Part shown: positions 1 to 8,402 of the stretch, in pieces
Numbering within the stretch: the stretch's first letter is position 1
How the letters are laid out: every line of letters starts with the position of its first letter
Assembly (NCBI GenBank): GCA_022563885.1
Contig: JADFMM010000015.1
Coordinates: forward strand, 1-46,355
From: Planctomycetota bacterium
Lineage (GTDB): Bacteria; Planctomycetota; Phycisphaerae; Sedimentisphaerales; Anaerobacaceae
Length of the DNA stretch: 46,355 nucleotides
Reading direction: 5' to 3'
The notes under the pieces: generated by a model
Told to the model about the DNA's origin: nothing
Database searches by the model: none
The model's input: the letters and a program-made list of their open reading frames with translations, nothing else
Program-made: the position numbers and the translations under genes

Positions 1-111
1 GTTTTCTATCAACGGTCTTTTCTTGGGCCTGATGCGCTCCCATGCCTTTTTGATGGCATTGGAAATCAGATCCGGGATTAGGCTTTGTATTATGCTAAGT
101 AACAACGACAT
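1..111 (-). CDS. N-terminus of an unidentified protein, cut by the window edge
   Basis: An open minus-strand frame starts with ATG at 111 and stays open for 37 codons to the window edge. It reads MSLLLSIIQSLIPDLI, then an amphipathic stretch, then a basic segment with WERIRPKKRP. The hydrophobic or amphipathic start followed by Lys/Arg looks like real protein, but I do not recognise a family. I see no strong ribosome binding site before the ATG. An inverted repeat 100 bp upstream (213-247) could be part of its control region. The short length means it could be a chance frame. Confidence 0.35.
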   Translation of the reverse strand, partial: MSLLLSIIQSLIPDLISNAIKKAWERIRPKKRPLIEN

Positions 112-493
112 GACGTGCTGCGAATTCAACAAGTTCTTATATGCTTTTCCCGATAACACCGGAAAGAGGCGTCATCTGAACCCGAAAAATCGACCTTCTT
201 CGAGTTTCTCTATCTCGATAACACTCCGTACATGCATGTTATCGAGAAACCTGCCATCATCGATCTGTCGCGAGTTTGCGATAGATCCGGAGTGGAGACC
301 TTCTATTCTCCTGCAACTCCAAGGTGATTTTCCGTTTGTCTGAGGATTGTGTCAAGGGATATTCGTACGCCACTCGATCTTGAACTTGTGGGAAGGTCTC
401 TCAATCGCATAGAACCATTGCGAAGCCAGCGTCAACCCTTCGCGATCTTCGTGGTAAGGAATCGCCTGGGTAGGCGTCACCGCCGGCCGCGGG
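112..493. other. Region without a recognisable intact gene
   Basis: This stretch holds the inverted repeat at 213-247. It also holds a minus-strand frame of about 48 codons ending at 352, with a peptide containing AIPYHEDREGLTLASQWFYA and ending in IEWRTNIP. That peptide could be the tail of a decayed gene next to the broken sialidase, but I do not recognise it. The plus-strand frame at 23-343 has no family resemblance and is taken as chance. Confidence 0.4.
213..247. repeat. Perfect 10-bp inverted repeat
   Basis: TCTCGATAAC at 213-222 is the exact reverse complement of GTTATCGAGA at 238-247, with a 15-nt loop. No T-run follows either arm, so it is not an obvious terminator. It lies upstream of the minus-strand frame that starts at 111 and could be a regulator binding site or an mRNA hairpin. 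Confidence 0.5.
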
Positions 494-958
494 TCAAAGC
501 CCTTGGATCTCCAACCCGCCGGTGACCCGCTTCGGCCACACGCCATCTTTCATCGGGACGGTTTCCAGCGCGGCGGGATCAAGCACCACGTGCTTGATTC
601 GTTCGCGATGCCAGGTGTAAACGATGTGCACCCGCCCGTCCGCGGCTTGAATCACCGAGGGATAGGAGAACTGCTTTCCAGGCTGGTCGAGGTAGTCCAA
701 CACCAACGCCGCCGCCCATGCCTTGCCGTCGTGGCTCACCGCAGACATTTAAGATGCCGCGGGCTTTGTGTCCCATGCCCGGCTGTTCGCGGGTGGAGTG
801 GTTGTAAGCCAGCAGGAAGCGGCCATCCTTTAGCGCCACGGCGTCGAGACCGGAATTATTGTTGGGCAGCACCCCGTCTGTTCTTCAGCGAGAGCGCCTA
901 TCGACGCCAGAGCGATCAGCGCCAGAACGGCGAGTTTTAGCGTGTTACAGCTTGTCAT
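494..958 (-). pseudogene. Decayed secreted sialidase (BNR family) remnant
   Basis: At 958 an ATG preceded by GAGGA opens a clean signal peptide (MTSCNTLKLAVLALIALASI, then GALAEEQ). The frame then runs straight into a different frame carrying PNNNSGLDAVALKDGRFLLA, which is the late part of the bacterial sialidase family (about 400 residues when intact). A second frame change near 750 moves to AVSHDGKAWAAALVLDYLDQ and then to SYPSVIQAADGRVHIVYTWH, the typical sialidase C-terminus. Most of the propeller between the signal peptide and the C-terminal third is therefore missing, and at least two frame breaks are present. It lies 72 bp downstream of the esterase-DUF1080 gene on the same strand, so it was probably the last gene of that operon. 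Confidence 0.8.
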
Positions 959-1030
959 GGTGACCCGTTCCTCATGACTGTGAACTGGGGTTCAGCTGCT
1001 CGCGGAATAGTGGCGATTGATATGAGCAAT

Positions 1031-2569
1031 TCAGTTCAGCTTCTTAATTCGGAAATGACGGTACTCAATCGTCATGGGCGGTCCTACATGGACCTGCACC
1101 CCAAGCATGCCATCCGTCCTCCTATTCATCAAATCATTGTCAGTGACATCGCTCATCAAAACACCATTGACGATGTGTTTCATTCTATTTCCATTTATGA
1201 TAAGGTGATATTCATTCCAATCACCATCTTTGACTTTTGATTGAAGGAACTCGCGACTTCCCAGGGAACCCGTTGTCTCTCTGGCTTTCCAATTATTTCT
1301 TTCTCTATAGAGTTCCAATGAGCCACTGTCTTTAGCGTTGGATACCACTACAATTTCTCCCTGGTAGGCGAGAGTGGTTCGCCCGCGTTCTTCGTAATTA
1401 CTGCCAATGTGCCGTTTTCTACCATCTATATCTGCTTGATACCCTTTCAATGCATGAGGAACGCCATCGACCAATTCACTGCGATAGTTGATGCCACTGT
1501 TACCTCGGCTGGAAACTCTGTATTCTACCTTGAGTTCGAAATCGGGTGGCATATCGCCTTGCCAGATAAGAAATGTGTTGCGATCGACAACTGTTTCGGG
1601 AGTGATTTCCCCAAATATAGCACCATCTCTAACACTCCAATAGGTGGAGTCTCCTTTCCATCCATTTAATGTTTTTCCATCAAAGATTGAAACAAATCCT
1701 TCTCTGTCGGGGTTTTGAAGGTCTTGCATCCACTCGTACAGGCGGTCCGGCCAGCCGGCGACCGCCCCGCGGGTCCTCTCGCGCTGTCCGAAGCCATGTC
1801 CCGCCTTGGCATAGATGTGAAGTTCGGCGGGCACTCCGACTTCCTTGTACTTGAGATAAAGCTCGGCCATACCTTTCGATATGTCAGGCCGATCACCGTA
1901 GCCGCAGACGATGAAGACCGGCGGAGAGTCTTTGGAAGCCTCGTATCGGGACGAACGACCCGGATAGATCAGAGCCTGATAATCGGGTCGAGACGAGTGT
2001 CGCTCGACGATGTCGACGGCGCCTTTGTCACCGGCATCATAACGCATGGCGGCCAGCGCAGCCACTTCTCCCCCTGCTGAGAAGCCCATCACACCCACCC
2101 GGGAGGGATTGATGTGCCACTCCTGGGCACGGGATCTCACGAGCCGAATCGCCCGCTGCATATCGGCCAGCGAGTGGTCGTCCACGGTGTAGGTCGAGTT
2201 CGGCTCTCGCGCCAGCCGATACTTCAATACGAAGGCGGCGACGCCCCGTTCCTTCAACCAGCGGGCCACATTGTGACCCTCATGATCGCTCCAGAGTTCG
2301 CGATGCCCGCCGCCCGGCGCAACGATGACGGCCGCGCCCGACGCTTCACCCGCCGCCGGTAGGTAGGGCGTAATCGAGGGCCGATGGATATTCGAGATGA
2401 CGTGCTCCCCCCCATCTGTCACCCGAACGGTCTCGTCACCGGTCTTTCCTTCAGAGCCGGGGGCACCATGGGGCCACAGGGGTATCTCCGCCGCCCCCCC
2501 GGAGGAAGCAACGGCCCAGAGGACCAGAAGCGTTACGGCGGGATGGATGGCAACTCGCAGGCTATTCAT
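1031..2569 (-). CDS. Secreted alpha/beta hydrolase (esterase-like) fused to a DUF1080 domain
   Basis: Predicted 512-residue exported enzyme. The start is ATG 2569, with AGGAG seven bases upstream; a TTG 18 bp earlier gives a longer but less likely start. A signal peptide (MNSLRVAIHPAVTLLVLWAV and onward) precedes an alpha/beta hydrolase domain of about 270 residues of the acetyl-xylan-esterase or BD-FAE type. That domain shows an HGAP entry motif, the oxyanion stretch APGGGH, the nucleophile motif GFSAGG, an Asp in CGYGDRPD and His in AGHGFG. The last 200 residues are a DUF1080 (3-keto-disaccharide hydrolase, concanavalin-like) domain starting at FVSIFDGKTLNGW. The two domains often occur as separate proteins in Planctomycetota; here they are joined. 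A role in deacetylating or cutting complex glycans is inferred, with the SIS, SDR and Gfo/Idh genes upstream handling released sugars. Confidence 0.88.
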   Translation of the reverse strand: MNSLRVAIHPAVTLLVLWAVASSGGAAEIPLWPHGAPGSEGKTGDETVRVTDGGEHVISNIHRPSITPYLPAAGEASGAAVIVAPGGGHRELWSDHEGHNVARWLKERGVAAFVLKYRLAREPNSTYTVDDHSLADMQRAIRLVRSRAQEWHINPSRVGVMGFSAGGEVAALAAMRYDAGDKGAVDIVERHSSRPDYQALIYPGRSSRYEASKDSPPVFIVCGYGDRPDISKGMAELYLKYKEVGVPAELHIYAKAGHGFGQRERTRGAVAGWPDRLYEWMQDLQNPDREGFVSIFDGKTLNGWKGDSTYWSVRDGAIFGEITPETVVDRNTFLIWQGDMPPDFELKVEYRVSSRGNSGINYRSELVDGVPHALKGYQADIDGRKRHIGSNYEERGRTTLAYQGEIVVVSNAKDSGSLELYRERNNWKARETTGSLGSREFLQSKVKDGDWNEYHLIINGNRMKHIVNGVLMSDVTDNDLMNRRTDGMLGVQVHVGPPMTIEYRHFRIKKLN

Positions 2570-2688
2570 GGCTCTACTCCTCGTCAAACGGTAATGGTTG
2601 TGTGGATTGAACGACGTCCACTGTGTTCAGTTCTATTTCTGTCGTAGTTCGCGATCCGAGGCGTGTGACTCCTCCGATGCCCGGCGGA

Positions 2689-3474
2689 TCAAGCGGATTC
2701 TGGAGGGAAGTCATACACCTTCATCAGGCGTCGGGCATGCTCATCGTAGGCGGCTTCGAAGAGTTCGGTCGCTCGCTCCGGTCCGACAACGGCAGCTGCG
2801 GTTAGGACCTTCGGCGGTCTTCCCGCGGCAGTGAGCCGCTGGGCCACTTCGGCCTTGATGGCATTGATCAGCAGGCAGCCTCCCACGGTCGAACCGGGGG
2901 CGACCGGTGTCTCCAAGCCCTCGATAGAGATCATGGCATCACCGACGGGCGCGCCCGTGTCCAAGGTGACATCGGCAAAGTCCATCAACTTCCGCCCGGA
3001 GGGGTGTTTGCTCTCGGTGGCCTCCGCATGCTGGCGACTGACGAGGGCCACCACTCGAATACCGTGCTTCTGAAAACACTCCGCCATCTCAATGGGCACG
3101 ACAGTGCAGCCACTCGATGAGGCGACCAGGGCCGAATCCTGGGCTGACAGCACGAAGTTTCGGATGATCCGTTCCGCAAGCCCGCTGACGTTTTCAATGA
3201 ACATGGCCTGACGCTGTCCGTTGCTGCCGACAACGGGATTGTGAAAGGTCAGCGACAATTCGACGATGGGATTGAATCCGGGGAAGGAACCATAGCGCGG
3301 CCACATCTCTTCGACAAAAATTCTACTGTGGCCGGAGCCAAAGAGGTGCACCATGCGGTCATTGAGAATGGTTTGGGAAAACCAATCGGCAACGGTTCTT
3401 ATCGTTTCAAGTTGCCCTTCAACGGTATCGACGAGCTGGCGAGATTTCTGCAGATAGTCGAGAGCAGGGTCCAT
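2689..3474 (-). CDS. SIS-domain sugar-phosphate isomerase-like protein
   Basis: A 261-residue cytoplasmic protein of the sugar isomerase (SIS) superfamily, which binds phosphorylated sugars or amino sugars. The N-terminal helix is followed by VHLFGSGHSRIFVEEM, the usual phosphate-binding loop of the larger SIS family with a conserved HSR. A second SIS strand-loop is seen around ALVASSSGCTVVPIEMA, and the C-terminal half has SIEGLETPVAPGSTVGGCLL. The start at 3474 is preceded by GGAGG at ten bases. It is the third gene after the Gfo/Idh/MocA and SDR genes, from which it is separated by a 180-bp inverted-repeat element. Substrate unknown; a sugar phosphate or amino-sugar phosphate is the family expectation. 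Confidence 0.85.
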   Translation of the reverse strand: MDPALDYLQKSRQLVDTVEGQLETIRTVADWFSQTILNDRMVHLFGSGHSRIFVEEMWPRYGSFPGFNPIVELSLTFHNPVVGSNGQRQAMFIENVSGLAERIIRNFVLSAQDSALVASSSGCTVVPIEMAECFQKHGIRVVALVSRQHAEATESKHPSGRKLMDFADVTLDTGAPVGDAMISIEGLETPVAPGSTVGGCLLINAIKAEVAQRLTAAGRPPKVLTAAAVVGPERATELFEAAYDEHARRLMKVYDFPPESA

Positions 3475-3556
3475 AGGGCATTACACCTCCGTGGGTCTTT
3501 TTCTGATTGAGTTTCAACGATTCTCTTGAATGGGCACACGCTCGGACCATCGCTTA

Positions 3557-3736
3557 GGGATCTTCAAGGAATAAGTTGTGCAGTTTGAGGTCCAAGTGTG
3601 CCCCATATTTGGTCGCGCCCGACTGAGCGAAACCACAGGCGTAGCTGTCCTACGTCGCGGATTTCGCGACTGAGAAGCGGTCAAAGATGGGGTGCAATTG
3701 GGCATTCAAATGCGGAAGTTATTTCTTGACGATTCC
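3557..3736. mobile_element. MITE-like element, family A, copy 1 (full length)
   Basis: A 180-bp core bounded by imperfect inverted ends of about 25 bp. The left end begins GGGATCTTCAAGGAATAAG; the right end on the other strand reads GGAATCGTCAAGAAATAAC. TTA flanks both sides (3554-3556 and 3737-3739), a possible 3-bp target duplication. The right-hand TTA is the TAA stop codon of the SDR gene. The interior is almost identical to copy 3 at 38334-38513, including a short palindrome around GTCGCG-CGCGAC. No plausible protein is encoded, although both full copies keep a matching chance frame. Confidence 0.8.
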
Positions 3737-4528
3737 TTAGGGACCGTATTGCCCTTCGCTAACGGTCCAGCCGCCGTCGACCGCCAGGACCTGCCCCGTG
3801 GCAAACTTCGAACCATTGGACATGAAATAGATCGCTGCCTCGTCAAGATCTTCGGGGCGACCGATTCGGCCACCGTCCAGGGGTTGCTTCGTCGAGATGA
3901 ATCTGCGGATCTCGTCGTCCGAACTGACGCGTGCGGACATAGGCGTTTCCACCAGGGCCGGGGCGATGACATTGACTCGGATATCGTCCTTCGCGTAGTA
4001 GGCGGCGACGGATTTCGAAAGACCCACGATGGCGGCCTTGGCGGCCGCGTAGGCATGTGTCGAAAAATGGCGCGGCGAAGGAGAAAAACCGAGTACGGAA
4101 CTCATATTCAGAATCGAACCCGGCGTTCGATCCCTTAGGAACGCCTGCACGGCGGCGCGATTCGAATAGACGAGCGAGTTGAAGTTAAGCGACATCGTCT
4201 CAGTCAGCCCGGCATCGGTCAGTTCGTGCAGGGGACCATCGCCCATGCTTCGACCGCTGCCGCCGGCCACATGATAGAGGCCATCGAAGGTGCCAAAGGA
4301 CTCCTTAGCGGTCGCAATGGCCTTGGGTGCCGTGCTCGAGTCGGTGGCATCTCCTACCAGGGCGACACCCTGCTTGCCGAGGTGCTCTGCCGCGGCGTCC
4401 ACACTCTGGGGACTGCGGCCAACCACAACCACGCGAGCCCCCTGCCCTACGAAGGCTTGGGCCGCGGAGAGCCCCAGACCGGTCGTCCCCCCGATGACGA
4501 CAAGGGTCTTTCCGGCCAGTCGTGTCAC
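3737..4528 (-). CDS. Short-chain dehydrogenase/reductase (SDR)
   Basis: A 263-residue classical SDR, a cytoplasmic NAD(P)-dependent oxidoreductase. The cofactor loop is GGTTGLG (residues 13-19), the stabilising motif is HVAGG where NNAG is usual, and the catalytic set is Ser143/144 in NMSSVLG with Tyr160 and Lys164 in YAAAK. The C-terminus carries the usual [10 protein letters not shown]. The start is GTG at 4528, overlapping the stop of the preceding Gfo/Idh/MocA gene by four bases (GTGA), so the two are translationally coupled. The TAA stop is the base triplet at the edge of the family A element. Oxidation of a sugar or sugar acid is likely from context; the substrate is not known. Confidence 0.92.
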   Translation of the reverse strand: MTRLAGKTLVVIGGTTGLGLSAAQAFVGQGARVVVVGRSPQSVDAAAEHLGKQGVALVGDATDSSTAPKAIATAKESFGTFDGLYHVAGGSGRSMGDGPLHELTDAGLTETMSLNFNSLVYSNRAAVQAFLRDRTPGSILNMSSVLGFSPSPRHFSTHAYAAAKAAIVGLSKSVAAYYAKDDIRVNVIAPALVETPMSARVSSDDEIRRFISTKQPLDGGRIGRPEDLDEAAIYFMSNGSKFATGQVLAVDGGWTVSEGQYGP

Positions 4529-5727
4529 GCGGTGGCCTCCCGCTGGATGATCTTGCCGTTACTCTTGTCCTTCAGTATCTGGAAGGTGCGGCCATCGGGC
4601 ATCTTTTCCTCTTTGATGAGAATATACTTCCCGTCGATGAGGGTCTCTTTGGCCAGATCCTCCACGTCGTCTCTACCGCGCCAGTCCTCGAGTTCGACGG
4701 GCTCCCACCGCTTGGATTTCGCCGAGCGATAGCAGGCATCGATGATGGTATTCACCACATAGCCATCGTAGAAGGTCTCTTGAGGGGCTTTCTGCCCGTC
4801 GAGCGAATCCAGCATGTCACGAAACATTTCCACATAGCCCAGCGCACCGACCTCGTCACCCACCGGGAAGAGCCAACCGGTGTCACTTTCTGCCTTTTCC
4901 GCCACATACCCACCCTGCCCCACCGCCGAAAACATTTCGAAACCGGTGCGCAACCAGTGATTCAGCCAAATCGTGCCTTCGGTCCCCGAGACTTCATCAC
5001 GCAGGTCCATGCCGCCTCGGAAGGTCCAATTGACCTCAAACTGACCGATGGCCCGGTTCTGAAAGCGAATCAGGCCGATACCGGAATCCTCGGCTTCAAT
5101 CGGATGCACGAGAGTGTCCGCCGTACACATGACCTCGAGTGGCCGAACATCCTTACCGATGAAATTGCGAATGATCTCGATGCAGTGGCAGCCCATGTCG
5201 ATGATGGCACCGCCCCCTGCTCGTTTCAGATCCCAGAACCAATCACTATGGGGGCCGGGATGAGTCTCGCGGGAACGCACCCACAGGACTTTGCCAATGG
5301 ATCCATTGCGGACCGACTCCAGGGCCTTTAGGGTCTTCGGCGTATAGGCCAGGTCTTCGAGATAACCTGCAAAGACGCCGGCCTTTTCCACAACCGTCAG
5401 CATCTCTCTGGCCTCGGCGGCGGTCCGCCCCAGCGGTTTGGTGCAGAGGACGTGTTTGCCGGCTTCGGCCGCCATCACGGCGGCTTCCCGGTGTCGATCG
5501 TTGGGAATGCCAATCACGACGACATCGGTATCCGGATCGCAAATCGCCTCTTCGAGATTTGCGGTTGCCCTAGGGATACCATTTTCTCGAGCGAATGTCT
5601 CGGCACGCTTGGCGTCGCGAGAGAATACCGTGTGCACCCGGTCCCTGCTGCGCAGACCGTGCAAGGTCGCCGTGTAGAACTGGCCGATGAGTCCCGTCCC
5701 CAACATCGTCATCCGGTGTGACGTCAT
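4525..5727 (-). CDS. Gfo/Idh/MocA family oxidoreductase
   Basis: A 400-residue NAD(P)-dependent sugar or inositol dehydrogenase-like enzyme. The Rossmann motif is [11 protein letters not shown] near the start. A TKPLG motif sits where EKP with the catalytic Lys is usual, and the C-terminal domain contains [17 protein letters not shown], the typical GG..D.G.H pattern. The start at 5727 is preceded by AGAGG. It heads a minus-strand set followed by SDR, SIS and esterase-DUF1080 genes. Many planctomycete genomes carry large expansions of this family next to sulfatase or glycoside genes; here the likely job is oxidation or epimerisation of a sugar released from a glycan. Substrate unassigned. Confidence 0.92.
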   Translation of the reverse strand: MTSHRMTMLGTGLIGQFYTATLHGLRSRDRVHTVFSRDAKRAETFARENGIPRATANLEEAICDPDTDVVVIGIPNDRHREAAVMAAEAGKHVLCTKPLGRTAAEAREMLTVVEKAGVFAGYLEDLAYTPKTLKALESVRNGSIGKVLWVRSRETHPGPHSDWFWDLKRAGGGAIIDMGCHCIEIIRNFIGKDVRPLEVMCTADTLVHPIEAEDSGIGLIRFQNRAIGQFEVNWTFRGGMDLRDEVSGTEGTIWLNHWLRTGFEMFSAVGQGGYVAEKAESDTGWLFPVGDEVGALGYVEMFRDMLDSLDGQKAPQETFYDGYVVNTIIDACYRSAKSKRWEPVELEDWRGRDDVEDLAKETLIDGKYILIKEEKMPDGRTFQILKDKSNGKIIQREATA

Positions 5728-5762
5728 ACTTAACCTCTGAATACTTGGCTATGTGGGCTCCG

Positions 5763-5945
5763 TCAAATCCGAAATTCAAAACGCGAAATCCGAAACAAAT
5801 TCAAAATCATAAAATCCGAATGACAAAAACAGGGGATAGCCGCCATTCGACGACACAGAACTCGCCGTTCAGGATTTCGGTCATTTAGATTTCGGATTTG
5901 TTTCGAGTTTCGATATTCGTATTTCGAATTTCTTCTCTGGTGCAC
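5763..5945. repeat. Long AT-rich imperfect inverted repeat
   Basis: Two arms of about 55 bp rich in GAAATCC/GAAAC words face each other. The left arm near 5766-5824 contains CCGAAATTCAAAACGCGAAA and ends CCGAATGAC. The right arm near 5878-5935, read on the opposite strand, contains GAAACTCGAAACAAATCC and ends CTAAATGAC. The middle of about 50 bp is GC-richer. The base composition is unlike the genes on either side. It lies between the BNR protein stop (5967) and the Gfo/Idh/MocA start (5727) and may serve as a hairpin spacer or be a decayed mobile element. Confidence 0.65.
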
Positions 5946-5966
5946 CCTCCCCGGCTGGCCCTCGGG

Positions 5967-7118
5967 TCAGTGGAGGAGACGAAAGACTCTCTGCTCCTGG
6001 TCGTAATACGCCGCCGCAAAGCTCCATACCGGCACGCCGGCAGGCAGACGTTGGGCATCCCCCAAGGGGAGCATCGCGGCGTCATACGCTTGCCACGCCA
6101 CCGAACCTCCCTTGGCCCAGCCGGTGCCCTCCGTCCACGCCAGCAAAAAGCCACCTTGGGGTGTCGCCGCAAAGACAGGATGCTTTCCGCCCTGGGCCCC
6201 TCCGGGCGGGGACATAATCGGACCCGCCTGGGCCGTGCCTTTCGCAACGGAGGTAAACCTTATCTGTCCCTCTGTTTCCCAGCCCACCAATATGCTATTC
6301 TCCGTCTCACAAAAAGCCATGCTGCTCATGGGACAAGCATCCAGCCGCCAGCGATCCAAGGTCAGGTGTTTGAAACTCACCCCGGCATCCTTCGACACCA
6401 GAAGATCGATATCTCTCTGAATGTTCTTATCCGCAGCGCGATAGACCACGTAAAGAGTCCCTTTTTCATCAACCGTCGCCTGCATGGAACAACAGGGACA
6501 AACGCCCCGTCCCGAAGCACCGATCGCCCGTCCATCGCCGAAGGTCTTGCCGCTGTCGTTGGACACGCTCATATAGACCTGCCGATCCTCTGCGTGTGAC
6601 CCCGGGGGCGCTGAATGCCAAAACACAAAGACACGACTCGAATGGTCCACCGCTACGGCACCCCCGCCATCAACAAGCCACGGGCCGGAAATAGGCCGTT
6701 GCGGCGTAAACGAATTGAAATCCTTCGTGAGCCGCGCGTAGTACATCGGAGGGTGGGAAGACGCATGGGTGACCTTCCTGGACCCATTCCACACCACGTG
6801 GACCGTTCGACTCGGATCCACGGCAAGCTGCGCCCCCCGTATGCTTCCCATACAAACGGCGCTGTTGGCAACGTCGTTGACGCGCAAGGGTTCGGAAAAG
6901 AGGCCTGCCCTGGGTCGGTAGCAGTAAAACAGGTCGCCGCCCTGAGGATCGCCCCGGTAGTAGATCAGATGCACGCCCTGCATGTCATCCACGACAAGCT
7001 TGGGTTGTCTCCCCCCCTGGGGCGTTTCTACCAGCTGCACGGCATCATTTGCCGCCGCATTCAGAACGCAGATCGAAGCGACAAACGCCAGACCTACCAT
7101 TGGAGTCTCGATTTTCAT
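5967..7118 (-). CDS. Secreted BNR-repeat (sialidase-like) protein
   Basis: A 383-residue predicted exported beta-propeller. The start ATG 7118 has AGAGGA six bases upstream; the TTG six bases earlier is less likely. The signal peptide is MKIETPMVGLAFVASICVLN, then AAANDA. Asp-box-like motifs SNDSGKTF and SKDAGVSF and repeated V-HVVW / LYVVYR strands mark the sialidase/BNR fold. A CPCC cluster lies mid-protein (GRGVCPCCSMQ). I do not see the arginine triad of true sialidases clearly, so enzymatic activity is uncertain and it may be a binding or structural propeller. It is the first gene of the minus-strand cluster. Confidence 0.8.
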   Translation of the reverse strand: MKIETPMVGLAFVASICVLNAAANDAVQLVETPQGGRQPKLVVDDMQGVHLIYYRGDPQGGDLFYCYRPRAGLFSEPLRVNDVANSAVCMGSIRGAQLAVDPSRTVHVVWNGSRKVTHASSHPPMYYARLTKDFNSFTPQRPISGPWLVDGGGAVAVDHSSRVFVFWHSAPPGSHAEDRQVYMSVSNDSGKTFGDGRAIGASGRGVCPCCSMQATVDEKGTLYVVYRAADKNIQRDIDLLVSKDAGVSFKHLTLDRWRLDACPMSSMAFCETENSILVGWETEGQIRFTSVAKGTAQAGPIMSPPGGAQGGKHPVFAATPQGGFLLAWTEGTGWAKGGSVAWQAYDAAMLPLGDAQRLPAGVPVWSFAAAYYDQEQRVFRLLH

Positions 7119-7706
7119 GGCCAATCCTCTTCAGCGAACCACGGCCGACCCGCCTGAAGCCCACGAGGTTCTCGTTTTCGGCTGAATACCGGTCTTCTAA
7201 CCAGGTGAAAAACCGATGGAGGCAATCATACTGTTTTATGTTTGGAAACCCACACTTTTCTCAATGCGCGGACTTGGAGCCTTAGTGCGTGCAAGACAAT
7301 AAGTGACCGAATGATCCCGCACAGCCAGGGACGCGAGGCGTCTAAACGACCCAGACTTGGCCCTCCTGAACTCCGAGTGGCCCAAGCTGCCAACACACAT
7401 CAAGGAGGCCGTCAAGACGCTTGCCGAGGCAAGAGGTGGGGGCAACAGGGAGGGCCGCCACCGCAGGGCAATCGCAAGTAACTTTCTCTGATATGAACCG
7501 TCCTTTTTTCAGTCGCTTCCCCGCGTATCTCACCGGTAGTAATCAGTAATCAGTAATCAGTGGCAAAGTAATCAGTTTTTGGCACAGATACTCTTCTGAT
7601 TACTGATTACTTCAACTGTGGGAACTCTAGATCAGTGGCGTTCACGCCGAAAAGTACACGAATCCGGTATCTATATGCGATAGCTCTGTCCGCCCCATCC
7701 GTGGGT
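7119..7706. other. Intergenic region between divergent genes
   Basis: About 590 bp with no coding frame that resembles a protein on either strand. It separates the minus-strand BNR gene from the plus-strand L,D-transpeptidase. Apart from the GTAATCA repeat at 7538-7611 I see nothing assignable. It must contain the promoter of the BNR gene, which I could not pick out. Confidence 0.5.
7538..7611. repeat. Tandem and inverted AGTAATC repeat
   Basis: AGTAATC repeats three times at 7538-7561 and once more near 7567. The reverse complement, CTGATTACTGATTACT, follows at 7596-7611. The two sides could form a stem of about 16 bp. It lies in the non-coding space between the divergent BNR and L,D-transpeptidase genes. 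It is probably a dispersed intergenic repeat of the genome, although no second copy is seen in this window. Confidence 0.7.
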
Positions 7707-7735
7707 TTGCCTCGTCCGCGGATAACCGGTATACT
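7707..7735 (+). promoter_or_regulatory. Sigma-70-type promoter of the L,D-transpeptidase
   Basis: TTGCCT at 7707-7712 (-35, four of six consensus bases) is followed after 17 bp by TATACT at 7730-7735 (-10, five of six). Transcription would start near 7742, directly at the ATG at 7743, and no Shine-Dalgarno sequence precedes that ATG. The mRNA would be leaderless. Confidence 0.5.
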
Positions 7736-7742
7736 GCCCTGA

Positions 7743-8390
7743 ATGTTTTCAGAGAGAGCCGCAATAGGCACAGGATTGTGCTGGCCGGCAGCCCTTGTTT
7801 TGGTTTTTGCCGCCGGTAGCCTTTCTGCCGAAGAGCAGGGTGCGGACTCAGCACGGGCACTGACGTCTGCGGAGATCGCGTCATTGAATCGTCAGGGCTG
7901 GGATGCTCGAGTCAAGTCGTCACTGGGCGTGTGGGTCAGGGCCGACCTGCAGAGGTTGCTCTTGATTCAAGATCATCGCGTGATCAAAGCGTATGTCTGT
8001 TCCACCGCCATGGCGGGGATGGGCAATGAGAATGGGTCGGGCAAGACGCCTGTGGGGTGGCATGTTGCCCATCGCAAGATCGGCGAGGGGCTGGCCCGAG
8101 GGGCGATCTTGAAAGGGCGCCGCTGGACCGGCAAGATCTGGCGGGAAGGAGGCAGTTCGAAGGCGGATTTGGTGTTGTCGCGGCTGATCTGGCTGCGTGG
8201 GCAGGAACCGGGCAAGAATCTGGGTGGGGAGGTGGACACCTGGAAACGCTATATCTATATTCATGGGACGAACCATGTGCAAGACCTGGGCAAGCCGGCA
8301 TCTCACGGCTGTGTCCGCGTCGACCCGGGCGTTGTGATCGATCTGTTTGATCGCATCCCCCAGGGGGCTCGTGTGTTAATCACGGAGTAG
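7743..8390 (+). CDS. L,D-transpeptidase (YkuD family)
   Basis: A 215-residue exported peptidoglycan enzyme that makes or remodels 3-3 cross-links or attaches proteins to the wall. The signal peptide is residues 1-29 (ending GSLSAEE). The YkuD domain begins near residue 60 (VWVRADLQRLLLIQDHRVIK) and has the active-site block IHGTN followed by ASHGCVRVDP with the catalytic Cys. No LysM or other binding domain is present. The start lacks a ribosome binding site and fits a leaderless mRNA from the promoter at 7707-7735. The next gene, a secreted propeller, starts 12 bp after the stop, so the two are probably co-transcribed. Confidence 0.93.
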   Translation: MFSERAAIGTGLCWPAALVLVFAAGSLSAEEQGADSARALTSAEIASLNRQGWDARVKSSLGVWVRADLQRLLLIQDHRVIKAYVCSTAMAGMGNENGSGKTPVGWHVAHRKIGEGLARGAILKGRRWTGKIWREGGSSKADLVLSRLIWLRGQEPGKNLGGEVDTWKRYIYIHGTNHVQDLGKPASHGCVRVDPGVVIDLFDRIPQGARVLITE

Positions 8391-8402
8391 GAGCACTACA
8401 CT

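Noticed and set aside
3514-3705. Short minus-strand frame in family A copy 1, with a similar frame in copy 3 (38261-38482)
   Set aside because: The shared peptide (SQSRN-RRRTATPVVSL) follows only from DNA repeat similarity; the frames differ at both ends, extend beyond the element and have no ribosome binding site.
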